64,000 nt of DNA from Glandiceps talaboti (taxonomy: Eukaryota > Hemichordata > Enteropneusta > Spengelidae), in assembly GCF_964340395.1 (NCBI RefSeq), contig NC_135566.1, positions 9,256,001-9,320,000 of the forward strand. Direction: 5' to 3'. Every line of letters starts with the position of its first letter. Position 1 is the first letter of the stretch. Both the position numbers and the translations under genes were made by a program. The notes beneath the pieces were generated by a model. It was given only the letters and a program-made list of their open reading frames with translations. It ran no database searches and had not been told where the DNA came from. Below are positions 12,784 through 24,936 of the stretch, in pieces.

Positions 12784-12785
12784 CA
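11580..12785 (+). repeat. Tandem array of ~146-bp family-A units ending in (GACA)n
   Basis: The word aagatatagcctaattacc (with variants) starts near 11829, 11975, 12123, 12268, 12422 and 12568, giving a spacing of 145-154 bp. Each unit also holds attaattatgcaaattattca, acatcaacaaac, tttataggacata and ttgaaattgaagtatgca. After the last unit comes a unique 3' segment (aacctaatcaggtctagcc, then caattgagccaatc), a (GACA)n tract at about 12733-12782 and a short (CA)n. It looks like a minisatellite-bearing mobile element. Confidence 0.75.
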
Positions 12786-15639
12786 CACACCTTCCCCTTT
12801 TAATACCTCCCGTACCCTTAAGGGAGGTAATAAGTTTTGGTAGCGAGCCACTAGCATACAACAAACCACTAAATAAAATTAAATCACCAAGCGAGATTTA
12901 TCGTGACATCAGCAAATATTTCTGGTCCATGGTCTCTAGGAGCTAACATGCATGATTATTTTTTAAAAGTCACATCGTCGTTAACCACAATTATTTCGCA
13001 GTGTCGACGGAAGAAATAACAGCTCTAGTTTGCGAGAATGTTAAGTCGCAGTGATGTACATCTATCGCAGCTACCAACAACAAAAAGAAAACTATGCACT
13101 AGCTCATAAATCTGTTCTTGCAATGTCTACCATTTATAACAATATCTGGTGACTTTACCAAAATGCTCCCTCCGACCAGGTATATTTTTAATTAGTTATT
13201 ACCAGTTAATTAACATAACATTGCGTAATAACCCATGGCTCCTTAAAACAACGAGTAACACAACTCGGAAACACAGCAAAAATGTAAACATTATATTTTC
13301 CAAACTCAACAGGAAAACTACTACTCTCTTCAAAAAGCTGCTTCAACTATTCGTTGGGTCTATCAAAAAGGTACTTCCAACTGCATCGTCGGTCAACCAA
13401 CTAACTCCAATTTCAATATCATCATGATTCACAAGGTTAAATTAGGGTCACAGAAGAATAATCTACTTCTGAGTCAGATTTAATACTAGCCGGCCTGAGC
13501 TCATGCCTAATAAAACGAGCGATCTATCTATCGAAAGAGCTCCGCTTTTTTGTACATAGTCGAAATTTGCAAATTTAGTTGAATGCCAGTGATGATAAAA
13601 TATAATTAAGGATAACAAAATGCTAATTTTGCAATGAGATATGAGATAAATAAAACAATATAAATCCTGCATTATATTCAATGTATAATTAATATCATAT
13701 AATATGAATCCTAAACGAAATCTCTGTAACATGTTAGCCAGTTTGGCCAAGTACTAGGATCACCATTTTATGAAGTTTTTCTTAATATAATGTTATTAAT
13801 CGACTGCCGTGAGGTTCCATTCCTTCGGCTGTAACCTCGACATAGCAAGCACTGATCTTCTGTGTAATGGCCATTGTTGAGAGTTTTGACAAAGTAACTG
13901 TGTCGTTGTCATTCGTTATTTAGAGTGTGTAAACTAAATACTGGTCCAGGGATCATGTCATCCATGTGTGATGTGTACAAATCGTCCAGAATCTGTCAAT
14001 TTGAACCCAATATCTGCCCTTACATATAGGTTGTCGGTGGGCCGGTGTAATCACAATACCAGTGACTATTACTACCGACACCAGTCACAACACTATCCCT
14101 GCACGCGACTTCCGTATCAACCAAACTGAACCCAGGATTACAACTTTTCGCCATGATTTTACGGATTCACACAAAGTGTGGACAGTTGCACGGGATACCC
14201 AAGAATCCGAACACTTGGAAGCCAGGACACTCCGACTGAGAGACTAGTGGTTATACAGCCTGTTACAGGGAGGGGTCTTCATATAATACGTACTTAACCC
14301 AGCCTGCACCCTGAATGTTGGGCTTCCTGGACCACCCGGTGGTGGCAGTCCCAGACGAAGCGGTATGAATGCTTGTTAGAAATTTCACGAAAAAGGTGTG
14401 TTTTTCGTCGGCCATCTAGGTCCGTGGAATTGTAAAAACGTGGTACTTTTTCAGATTACCCTCCGAGAATAGGAGAATAGTGTACGTGAGTGTGTGGATT
14501 AGGTGTCCTTGAAGGTAACATCTCCCGGATTTCGGAAATATGGGGGTGTTTTTTTTCCAGACAGCGATTTTCTCCTAGATCCACTAAAAGGGCGGCGTTT
14601 TTCAATGAAATATTCTGGGGGAAAGGGGTCCATTTGAAAATTCGCTAACAAGCATTTGTACCCATCCATGCTAGGTTTGGTAAATGTGGTAGTAGTAGAT
14701 GCTATATACGCACTGTGAGTAGTATATCGAGGAACGTGTGGATGCTACATGATTGCAGTAGTATAGCGAGAAATTGGGCTTACAAATTAAAGTCTTCCCG
14801 ACGTACAAACCATTGTTCTGTACTATATTATTACTGTAGTTCGACATTATTACTGTAAAAGTATGTACTTGCCTAGCATTCTGCCTTATGGAATTTAGAA
14901 ATTACCCGACACCATAACTTACTCAGCAACATATTTCGACTGGGACACTCTCGACATATTTACTGGGTAAATGGCGAATAAAATAAATTCTCCTGGTGAT
15001 GAATAAGTAGCACGCATGGGGCTCGACTGTCACACTATCACTGAGTTCCTTGTACTATAATTTAGTTTAGGTAAAGCGCTATGAAGAAGAAGAAGACGTA
15101 TGAGAAAGTATTCGATAATGTAGATGCGGTATTATAACAACCTATAATGTAAAAAGATTTTTTTTTAAACGAGTTGTCAGTAACTACTGATGCTTTAAAG
15201 GAATGTAAGTAGTAAAATAAAAGTAACTTGAAAACAACAATTATGCCAAAAAGTAATTAGACCGTTTTTAATTACATGCTTAAAACAGACAAGTGAAAGT
15301 GGCAATGATGTTCAAATGCTTACCTGTACTTTGAACATCCAAACACAGCCCAACAGGACTCTATGTACCTCTGGGTATATCTGACAGAAGTATATGTTGT
15401 AACCAATGTCGATCGGGAAATGCTGATAGGGCACCTGTTAGGCCTGTTTAAAAAATGTGCAGTAAAATGCTTTGTTTTCTGGATAAACTGTCAGGTGAAA
15501 TTGTGTTTCAAGTATACATTACTAAACTGTACTGACCCAGTATAGGTACTTACAATATTGAAACTAATGGTATTCCACCAGACGGAAGTCGTATGGAAAG
15601 GAGGAAGATGGTTGATATCTTCCGATCCTAACCAAAACC
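12786..15639. other. Non-coding stretch
   Basis: About 2.9 kb without a convincing gene. Frames such as the 92-codon one at 13149 show no domain and no splice context. The part around 14.3-14.6 kb is GC-richer than its surroundings but carries no recognised feature. Confidence 0.4.
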
Positions 15640-16545
15640 GCGCGCAATGTACAACCAGCATTTGTAATAACGCCGATATCTGTTATAAAAATCACGTTTT
15701 TCATGTAGTAAAACCGACATTTGTAATAATTGGCAAAATTTGTAATAATTTCTATGAACGACAAATGTAATAAAAATTGCCAATATTTGTAATAAATTTT
15801 AGAAAAAAGATGTAATAAAATTGCCGAAATTTGTAATTAAAAAAAAGGTCCTTCCTTCGACATGAAAAAATGGGTTATCTAAATAAGGAAATCCAAGAAT
15901 GCAAAATCGTCACGTCACGATTTAACAAGTATTAATTGAATTGATGAATATACTAATTAATTGAACAATTAACCAGGTTATTAATATTTCAATCAATCCG
16001 CATACTGCTGGGTACAGGTACTAGTAAGTAAGTAAGTAGATAAGTAGACTTATTATTGACTGACTGACTGACTGACTGACTGATTGATTGATTGATTGAT
16101 TGATTTACTGACTGACTGACCGACTGCCCGCCTGCCTGATTGACTGATTGACTGACTAATTGATTGACTGACTGACTGACTGACTGATCGATCGATCGAT
16201 CGATCGATTGATTGATTGATGAGACTCATCAAAGAGCCAAGCCTAAGAATGACAAAATCGATTCTAGGAAAACTGTAATGACGATATTTTATCTCCCTTC
16301 CAAGTTAAAGGATGAGTAACTCCATTTCTTTGAAAGCCAGAGAGGAACCTCCTTAACATTTTTTTATTACAAATTTCGGCAGGTTTATTACACATTTTTC
16401 TCTGAAATTTATTACAAATATCGGCAATTTTTATTTCAATTGTCGTTCACAAAATTTACTACAAATGTCGGCAATTTTATTACAATTTTCTGTTTATTAC
16501 AAATATCGGCAATTATTACAAATGTCGGTTGTACAGCGCGAGCGC
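15640..16545. repeat. Fold-back element FB3 with sub-repetitive arms
   Basis: The left arm (about 15640-15840) begins gcgcgcaatgtacaacc and repeats the word atttgtaataa many times. The right arm (about 16358-16545) is its reverse complement, with repeated ttattacaaat and cggcaatt, ending ggttgtacagcgcgagc. Between the arms lies about 500 bp that includes a (TGAC)/(TGAT) tract at about 16055-16220. No coding capacity is visible. Fold-back transposons with internally repetitive termini have this architecture. Confidence 0.75.
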
Positions 16546-16724
16546 CTATGCTAGGGCTTTCACATTTCATTACATAATGAGTGAACGTTTATGAATATGA
16601 TGGTCTAAAACAAATCAAAATGACTTAATTGCGTATGTATTTTAGGCTGGTCGATCTATCAAGCAGTCTTTAGTTTGAACATAAAATAACCTAAAAAAAT
16701 TCTCGACAACATATTTGAGGACCG

Positions 16725-16935
16725 GCCAGACTTTTCGGCCGGGGGATGGGGGCGGTGGGTTTAAGAGGGAAGGGGTCACCCTATTTTTGAAATTGGCAGT
16801 AGGGGTGCCATCCTGTTGGGAAATATTTGGAGGGAGATTGTGTTTTGGATTATGATGGGAAAAATATCCATTTCTAACCTTGTCTGAACTGTGAGATTCC
16901 TGTTTCTTACCTATATTCTTTATTATAATATACCT
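16725..16935 (+). repeat. Dispersed repeat family D, copy 1
   Basis: Shares collinear words with 19405-19610: a G-rich start, tttttgaaattggcag, ccatttcta, ccttgtctgaa, cctgtttcttac and attctttattataa. Both copies have the same orientation. Confidence 0.6.
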
Positions 16936-17127
16936 AGTGATAATGCTGTGCCATGATTCGCTATAATCAGTCACGTGATAGGAAAATAGAATGACTCTTT
17001 CCCTAGGGAAATAGTTCCATCAACTTTTACATGGTCACGTGACCACCTCGTGTTCACAGCAGGTCAAAATGGCAGCTTCTGACGATGTCGTCTGCCATCG
17101 CGAGTTCACAGCATGAGGTATATTATA

Positions 17128-17254
17128 AAACACATTGCCTGGCCTATATTCGGGCTAGAGCACCCGTTCATTACCCCCTCGTGACTGTGTAACTCACAGT
17201 CCCTCGGGTGTAATATACGGGTGCTATAGCCCTCATGGCCAGGCAATATGTGTT
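17128..17254. repeat. Hairpin element FB4, copy 1, beside (TA)n
   Basis: The left arm (acacattgcctggcctatattc, gggctagagcacccg, ccctcgtgactgtg) is mirrored by the right arm (cacagtccctcggg, cgggtgctatagccc, ggccaggcaatatgtgt). A long (TA)n tract starts immediately after, at about 17257. A diverged relative lies at about 53930-54058 inside an intron of the large gene. Confidence 0.7.

Positions 17255-17256
<2 letters not shown>

Positions 17257-17346
<90 letters not shown>
17257..17346. repeat. (TA)n microsatellite
   Basis: About 45 uninterrupted TA dinucleotides. All three frames read as alternating Tyr/Ile or Ile/Tyr, so the long poly-YI frames here are not genes. Confidence 0.95.
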
Positions 17347-17352
<6 letters not shown>

Positions 17353-18049
17353 ATATACTTGATATTTCGGACACTATATCTTAACAACACAACGACACTA
17401 CAAATCTACAAATCACCACATATCGGCGGAGTCTAAGGAACGCATAGTAATATCCATGGCCAACTTCTATCATACATAGTAGGAGTGAACACGTAAAGTT
17501 GCCTAATATACCATAGTGGTCAATTTACGATATCTAGTAGTTTCTCTAAAAAATGATAAACAACGGTGTGTTAATTTAACCCAAAAAAACACAAGCTGAA
17601 AATGATAGGTTCATTTGTATCAACAATAGATATAATCATTACAATGAATAAAACACACTTCTTGCTTATCGTTACAAGTGGGCATGACGAACATTACTTG
17701 CCGAAATTTGCTTTCAAAATGTCTAATTACACTTTCATTAATACTGTTATTGCAGAAGAATCTAAATTCTCACTAACGTGTTACTGTAACAATTGCAATT
17801 GTTTGACTTACCAGGCTCTAATCCAATGGGGAAGGTCTACACACAGGAAGGACAATAGGAAAACCTTGACACACATTTGCAACATCATGCCCTTGTATCC
17901 AAATACTTAATTTGGAAAGTTAGGCCGATTTTCCTTCACTGTGAATTCGTTTTATTTGTACCTGAAATACAATGATAATATACAATGAATTACAATTCAA
18001 TCTAGTTAGTGCAATTATTATTGTATGCTTACCATATACAATCGTGCGT
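17347..18049. other. Non-coding stretch
   Basis: No supported gene. The 102-codon frame at 17602 shows no domain or splice support. Confidence 0.4.

Positions 18050-18117
<68 letters not shown>
18050..18117. repeat. (CA)n microsatellite
   Basis: About 34 CA dinucleotides, read as poly-TH or poly-VC in shadow frames. Confidence 0.95.
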
Positions 18118-18120
<3 letters not shown>

Positions 18121-19404
18121 AGGGAGGCCGGCCAGAGAGGCCTTGTGGGTGAAATTGAACAAAATGCATTTTTTGATATGTGTTATCCCAATAAAGGACA
18201 ACTACCTTCACACATAATATACTTTTTCTTTTTGTATAATTACATTTTGATATCTATGAGAATTTTCACCGCTGTCGATTGTTCACAAAATAAAGAAATT
18301 TGCATCTGAAATATGGAGATTTCTTAATTTTTTGTAATTTTTGGAAACAGCCACTTTTGAAAAGTTTCAGTTTTGATGGCAACATGAATTCAAAAATATT
18401 TTCCTGAAACTCTAACATATTTTATTTAACTGCAAAGTTATAGGTAAGTCAATATCTCTTTCAGATTTGGCAACAAAGTATCATTTTATGTCATTTTTAA
18501 CATCATAAAAACTAAATTTGACAGTTTCAACGGTCATTAAAACAATATTTTTTTATGTTCCCCTAGGCTAGGAATTGGGTATTTTAACATTTTCATGAAT
18601 TTAATCACAATATTTAAATAGGGGACTGTCTCCTGAAAAAATGAGCATTTTTGAAGAAAAAATTACAAAACAAATCCTTAGGTCCAAACTATCCCATAAT
18701 TTTTATATTATGCAAATTAGGCAACTCAACAAACACATTTTTACCAAAAAGGTAACACGTTTGCGGGTTACCACACACTTAAATTCAAGAAATTTTGTCA
18801 TACATACAATATTCATTGAAAAATTATAAACTTGAGTACACAATGATTTTAAATTAAATATGACTTTATTGATTCAGATAATTAGGTAGAAAAAGTTCCA
18901 AATTTGAAAATTATTTTATAGATGTTTGTAATTTCCTTCCTTTACTTATCATTCAATAGTTAGCCAGTTGACGACTGGAATTCAAAGGAAGGGGTCCTAA
19001 ATTACCAAAAATATGTTAATGAGGTCAAAGGTCAGTCATTGACATAATTAAATATTCAAAATGGCGTCATGTATACACACACATTTCAATTGAAGTCAAA
19101 CTTTGAAACTTTGCTCAGAGATATGTTGCCCAGTCCAGAAAATGATAACACCCCTCTCCAAAGTTTAGAAGCTGTCTGGAATATCCATGCCCATCTTAAT
19201 AATGAATGCCCTGTACGACATCTAGATTGCCATTCTATGTAAGCACTGTCTTGTTGTTTATATCTGGCATAACCTCATCACAAATGCTAATATCCCCGGT
19301 AATGTACCTAGACACAAGAGCCAATAGTAAAATACGTAGATTATTCATTGAAATATAGAATCTGACTATTCTTTGTTTTTTCTCTCCAAGGAACTGGTCA
19401 GTAT
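18118..19404. other. AT-rich non-coding stretch
   Basis: No gene recognised. The sequence is unusually AT-rich and T-homopolymer-rich between about 18300 and 18960. Confidence 0.4.
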
Positions 19405-19610
19405 CTTCGGCTATAGGAAGGGGTGGTGGATTGGTAGGGTTCATCACGTTTTTGAGATTGGCAGGGGGTAACCATGTTTTGGAAATTGTGGATGTGGTCA
19501 CTGTGGTGTGGAATGTGATGGCAGAACACATCCATTTCTATATTAATAGCCTTATCTGAAATGTGATATTTGTTATTGTCCCTGTTTCTTACATAAATTC
19601 TTTAATATAA
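19405..19610 (+). repeat. Dispersed repeat family D, copy 2
   Basis: Homologous to 16725-16935 (see that entry). It ends in a run of cytosines at about 19611-19622. Confidence 0.6.
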
Positions 19611-20778
19611 CCCCCCCCCCCCTCCGTAAGACTTCAAATATAAGTATAATAGCCATATACGTGTACTACCTAGCTGCCATACTAGTTACAGAACACATCA
19701 TATTCATACCTGGTTGTTTCACATTCAACACTTCACTTATGTTGCACTTTGGGGCAAAAGTGAATTTGAAGTTTCCGCAATGGTAATATCTCAGATAGTT
19801 TATAAAAAGAAGTTAATCTAAATGACTGGTGGCAGTTCTTCATTTCAGTATGAAGTGATTAATACACTTTCTATTTTGTCGGACACTACATGTTATTGAC
19901 ACTGCAAATCACCATATCATCAGATTCCAGTTTCTATAATTATATACACAGTCGGTATGAGCACCCAAAGTTCTCTAGCATATCCCAGGGACTTCACTTT
20001 ATGTTACAGATTCATTATTATATGACGTGGGAAACTCATTTAGAACTTGCAATATAACTTTGATTCCCTTTTCGAGGCTGTGAAATAAGGTTATGAATAA
20101 CCTAAATCTTGCCTTAATAGAAATAGCCTCCAGATCTAGCTAGGGAGAACACGTACCTAGGACCCCCTCATACATCCCCAGACATCATTAATGCATTCAA
20201 CCAACAATCAAGTGTACCAACCGTTTTAGTGTTAAAATGGGAATAAACTTTCCCCCTAAGCTAATTTTAGATATTGTCTTTTAAAGATGTGAAATGTTTG
20301 CCAAGGTTGTTTAAAAATTACCATTAAATGTGCTGACCTATACTATAATCATATGATGCCATTTAACATTTTAAGAATATATTTCAACCTTAAAAAGACA
20401 ATACGTACCATCGACTATCAGAAATTATTCGTTATAAGTTACATAGGGCGGGAGTTCAATTCACCCATGCTTACTCGTACTATAGGTTGAAAGTGGGCTC
20501 CTTAGCATGCGTAATTAATTTCTTAGAGGGCGCCATCTCGTGAGGCGTGCTCCCCGCAAAGGCTCGGCTTGCTATCGTCCCTATTTGTAAGCCGAGCGGC
20601 TAAGCCTCTAGAATTTCGAAGACTTATGTCCCGAACTACTCGCGGCGTCGCTGCTCGGCTTACTAAGCTTAGGGATGATAGTCACAATTGGCAGCGAGAC
20701 TACCTAAAGGCACATAAAGTTGTTGCTGCATAATTATGGGTCACGACTCTTCGTCGCAGACCAGTCTGTCGAGTCTGT

Positions 20779-21290
20779 GGTAGCTGGAATGCTAGCTGCA
20801 ATAATTGTAGCGTTTGGTGTGATTTTGAGAGCTTTTTCGTCTGTTTTGGGCCTCTTTTCGTTCCGACGTTTAATCTGAATCAAACGCTACAATTCCGCTA
20901 ACGCAAACGCAAATAGACGGAACCAATTCAGATCTGAATCGCAAAGTTGGGCGGATTTTTCTGCTAAATTACGTCTTACCTGGCAAAATATCGGACATTT
21001 CCTAACGCCAACATCAATTACGGAGCCTTCAAGACTAAAGAAGTGTTCAGAGTTACCCCAATTCCGTCAAAATCGGCAAATGTAGCAAGGCATGCAGCAG
21101 TTTGAAACGGGTAGTACGCTGACCCCTCGCTCACGTTTTCAATGTGGTCTCGTCTATTTACATGCATTAGAGGAATTGTGGCGTTTGATTCGGGTTAAAC
21201 GTCGGAACGAAAAAAGGCCCAAAAACACGAAAAAGCTCTCAAAAATCACATCAAATGCTACAATTATTGCAGCTACTAGAATGCGTGACA
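20779..21290. repeat. Fold-back element FB5
   Basis: The left arm at about 20779-20900 reads ggtagctggaatgctagctg, caataattgtagc, ttttcgttccgacgttta and aatcaaacgctacaattcc. The right arm at about 21168-21290 is its reverse complement: ggaattgtggcgtttgatt, taaacgtcggaacgaaaa, gctacaattattgcagc. The spacer is about 267 bp. The frames here (for example 21092-21319 and 21154-21384) read opposite strands of the arms and are not genes. Confidence 0.75.
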
Positions 21291-21879
21291 TTAAGTGGCC
21301 AATTGATATACCGACTTGATTTGTCACATTCGAAACCAATATATGCCGAAATGTGTAATTTTGTTTGTTGGATATCACGTTCACTCATCAAGGATTCACC
21401 ATATTTTTTTCAAATAATGGTAACAAACTCAAAATCGCTCTCTTTAAATCAAAATCGGGGGTACACAAACTGGACATCCAATATTTCATCTATAATCACA
21501 ATATCAGCCAATAGCAATCGCACACTCGTGAGACTTGTGTAAATGCACATTCAAATTTGGTCAATAGGTTTTTTCGGTATCACTGTGACGTGGCCCGGTG
21601 TTGCATTCAGTTGAGCGGCAAGAGCGCCACACTCAAAGGAGGGCGCAAGTCAAAAGTTTTACCATTGGTGACTGTCGCTAAATTTCTTTCTGAGTGTTCT
21701 GTATATACATTGTAGCAGATTACATCATATGCGCACCTAACTGATCCCAATTTGAACAAACAACAATGAGGTTAAAAATCGGGTATAAAAGAGGTTTTTG
21801 GCATCACGTGACCATATTCACCACACTCAACGCTGGTCGTCACATATGTCTTTATGGTTCTATAAGCATAGACGAACGA

Positions 21880-22200
21880 TATATGCACACATTTTAGAAC
21901 GAGAGCCGACGGAAATATATTGTTATGCAAAGACAGAGTGACGTATAAATCGACGTGGCCGACGAAAAGCTCATTAATCTATCGATAATATTTAACGTCG
22001 ACGAAAGTGGACGTATGCAAATTTTAGAACGTAAACATTTAGAACGAAAGCCGACGAAAACCCATTGTTATGCTAATTATATATACAGTGCAACGGTTAA
22101 ATCGAAATGACCAACGAAAAGGTCAATAATCAATTGACATATTTGTCTCCAACGAAAGTTGACGTATGGAAATTATCCTGACAAAGACTAAGTACAAATA
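21880..22200 (+). repeat. Two diverged direct repeats, family E
   Basis: The words gaacga[ga]agccgacgaaa, tgttatgc, gacga/accaacgaaaa, tcaataatc and cgaaagt[gt]gacgtatg occur twice in tandem, at about 21895-22020 and 22030-22170. A third partial copy at 23390-23495 shares gcgaaagtcgacttatggaa, catgacaaagagtaagtac and gctgctcga. Confidence 0.6.
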
Positions 22201-22241
22201 ACGGTATAAGGTCGCGTAACTGAGCTGCTCGATAACCTACT

Positions 22242-22260
22242 GGGGGGGGGGGGGGGGGGG
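22242..22260 (+). repeat. Uninterrupted run of 19 guanines
   Basis: Homopolymer at the end of repeat family E (which reads ctactggggg here and cgtactgggg at 23490). It may form a G-quadruplex. The exact length is also prone to sequencing error. Confidence 0.9.
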
Positions 22261-23389
22261 TCAAGCTTGTCGAATTCGAAGTAAGCTGATAACTTTGTTA
22301 TACTACTTATAAAGGTTCATAAAATGTCCTGTCCAATCCGTTGAACAAAAACAAAACATCAATACTAGTAGTACTCTCGGTTAAAACAGTTTTTAAAGGC
22401 TTCCTTTGAAAGTAGTCAGGGTAGATAACTTATAAATGCAAATCAAAATGAGGAATAATCATTTAATAATTGCCGCAAATATTTCAACATTTTAAGTTGA
22501 GGGATAGTACTTTCTAATAATCAAAGCAGTACAATCACAGACGTTAAAGAAGTCTTCAGCGTATATATTAGATACAGATACTTTGGATAGTTAAATTAGA
22601 AACGAATGCGACGTTTTGACCAGGAAAATGATTTCATTTTGAGAAGATGGATCGAAATATCGGATTCGTTTCAAAATAGCTGTGTTGTACTGTCACATTG
22701 ACTCTCTCGGAACAATTAACAATACATTTTCTATTCTAATTATAGTTTTTCGCTTGGCTATTTCAAATGCACCGGTGTGTATTGAGCAGTTCTACCAAAA
22801 TATAGCTCTATCATATACAAACCAAATAGAAATAATTTTTGGTAAATTTCACCCCGAACATTTCAACTCTTTTGTTTTGATACACTGCATAGTTTCTTTT
22901 CTGTTAAAGATGGTTGAACTGGTTGAAAATGACACTTCAATATTTCGACGGACATATCATAACATTAATTTGCATACCAACTTGTACAACGTCAGCTAAT
23001 GATGTCACACTGTTATCAGGTTGTGAGTTTCTTAAAACGATGATAATACTGTAGTTAATAACGTAGTAGTTTATTCATCTGTGCTTTAGACTGGGGCAAG
23101 CATTTTGTAATTATGTTTTCGCAATGCACGCGCTCTTACGAGAAAGTCGTGAGAAGAATGCTCACATTCAGGTGCAAATATTAGGAAATATTCACTCTTG
23201 GCCAAAATTATCAAACGCGCTATATATTTGGCTCACGACCAAAATCTCACCAAAATTTGCCCTCACAGGAGAGGAATTGGCATGAGGAAATTGTCACCAG
23301 TGAAATGTTACTCAGCTGATTGTTCTTGAGTGCTCCTGGCTAAATTAGTGCTTCTAAAGGTGAACACCCACAAAGTAATTCATTGACAA
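22261..23389. other. Non-coding stretch
   Basis: No gene recognised. A 105-codon frame at 22682-22999 starts on a non-ATG codon and shows no family resemblance, splice support or signal peptide. Confidence 0.4.
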
Positions 23390-23519
23390 TAGTTAGCGAA
23401 AGTCGACTTATGGAAATTAACATGACAAAGAGTAAGTACAAGTAATGGTACGATATGGTTGCGTAACTGTGCTGCTCGACTACGTACTGGGGAGTATCAC
23501 TTCAGAATCAATTCAGGTG

Positions 23520-23645
23520 CATTTTAAGATATCGCATGATTGCTGAAAATCCTTAATTATGCAAACGTCATTAAAAATAAGAGCTACAGCATGAAGCTTT
23601 TTAGGACATTTGCGCCTTGTTATGGTTTATGTGTGTGTATAAAAC
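23520..23645 (+). repeat. Family-A repeat fragment
   Basis: Words aagatatcgcatgattgctgaa, ccttaattatgcaaa, tttttaggacat and cttgttatggttta match the family-A unit tandemly arrayed at 11.6-12.6 kb. Confidence 0.55.
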
Positions 23646-24031
23646 TGTAACAGAGGTCTCCCTACCCAGCTAACGGAGTGCTAACTAAAGATCGATAGAA
23701 AGGATTGCTACAAAATAAATCAGGCAGGTACAAATTTACCGGTGATTTATAAAAGAAATATCGATAGAGTCTGAATTGATACTGTTTCAAATGTAATAAC
23801 TTTTTCTAACCGATAATGTAGAAAAAACTGATGAGATGAACGAGTTATAAAGTTTCGAGAAAGTGGCACCTAGTTATAAGACAATACAATATAATAATGT
23901 CAATTTTATTCATCTTTCTAATAAAATTCCAAGCAACGTGTAATAATACATACATTTGAATAATACAACAAGAATCTGAAATAAAAATACTCCGGCGCAT
24001 ATTATTTATGGCACGAAAACACTGACTTCGC

Positions 24032-24450
24032 AAATAGCTGTGAGTATTTACTCTTTACCTCGATCAAATAGTTATACTTTCTGTGTTTTTGCCAGTTAAA
24101 GTCTAAAATCTCTCACCGTGACTGCATAAAACAGACAGGATAATATATTGTCAGGTGTTTTGTACAATCTTTGTAACGACTTGTATACAATGTGATTCCG
24201 GCTCAAACAATTGCCAAAATGATAAAGTATCCGATGTCACAGGTGCCTACATGCATGTCACGACTAAAACGAATTGAAGCTTGGACAAATGCCGGAATAC
24301 CCAGATTTCCTGAATGTTGTTCTTCTAAATATTTAAGGGTCAGTCATATTTATTGTTTTTCTCCCTCCAAAAGTAACCATTGTTTTGCACCCATGTCTAA
24401 AACTCAGATCATTGCAAGGAAATTATTAACTTTCGCATCGGAAATAATAC
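24032..24450 (+). repeat. Duplicated segment F, copy 1
   Basis: This closely matches 27514-27961: aaatagctgtgagtatttac, ctttgtaacgac[ct]tgtatac, gaattgaag, tttcctgaatgtt and cattgcaagg appear in the same order, with small indels. The 137-codon frame at 24192 runs through it and has no counterpart frame in the other copy, which argues that it is not a gene. Confidence 0.7.
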
Positions 24451-24624
24451 TGCATTTACTTCAATTGCAATCTTATTCTACCATCCTGCAACATTTTATC
24501 ACCACAGATGTTGTTTTAATAGATACCCAGACCACTACAGCGGCAGTTTGGGAATGCGATTGGTTATTGAGTCTTCTTTGTGCTCAGTTGCGCACACTGC
24601 ACTGAAAACATGTCTAACCAAAGT

Positions 24625-24832
24625 GGCAACATGGATGAGGAATCGGTATTCATTTTGGAGTTTAATTAGTTGAACTCCATAAATTAAAAACAAGCTACTT
24701 GATAATTCAATGTGAAACAACATAGACCAAGTCTGTGTCTGGAACTCAATGTATTGCAAGTGATTTATAAATGAAAATGTGTGAAATATTTGTTATTGTA
24801 CCGTATGTACGTATAATAACAAATTAAAGTTT
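24625..24832. repeat. Fold-back element FB1, half copy
   Basis: Homologous to the left arm and centre of 459-812 (acatggatgaggaatcggta, tcaatgtgaaacaacata, ccaagtctgtgt, ttgttattgtac). The right arm is missing. A tetranucleotide (CATA)n tract follows at about 24850. Confidence 0.6.
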
Positions 24833-24849
24833 TAGCTTTTTGTAATTTC

Positions 24850-24884
24850 ATACATACATACATACATACATACATACACACATA

Positions 24885-24932
<48 letters not shown>
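24850..24932. repeat. (CATA)n / (CA)n compound microsatellite
   Basis: A catacata tract changes to a pure ca tract of about 18 units. Confidence 0.9.

Positions 24933-24936
<4 letters not shown>

Noticed and set aside
21092-21384. Overlapping frames on both strands
   Set aside because: They are produced by the inverted arms of fold-back element FB5.
22682-22999. A 105-codon frame that might be a gene
   Set aside because: It starts at a non-ATG codon and has no recognisable domain or splice context.
24192-24605. A 137-codon frame
   Set aside because: It lies across duplicated segment F and a fold-back edge; the homologous copy at 27.5 kb has no corresponding open frame.
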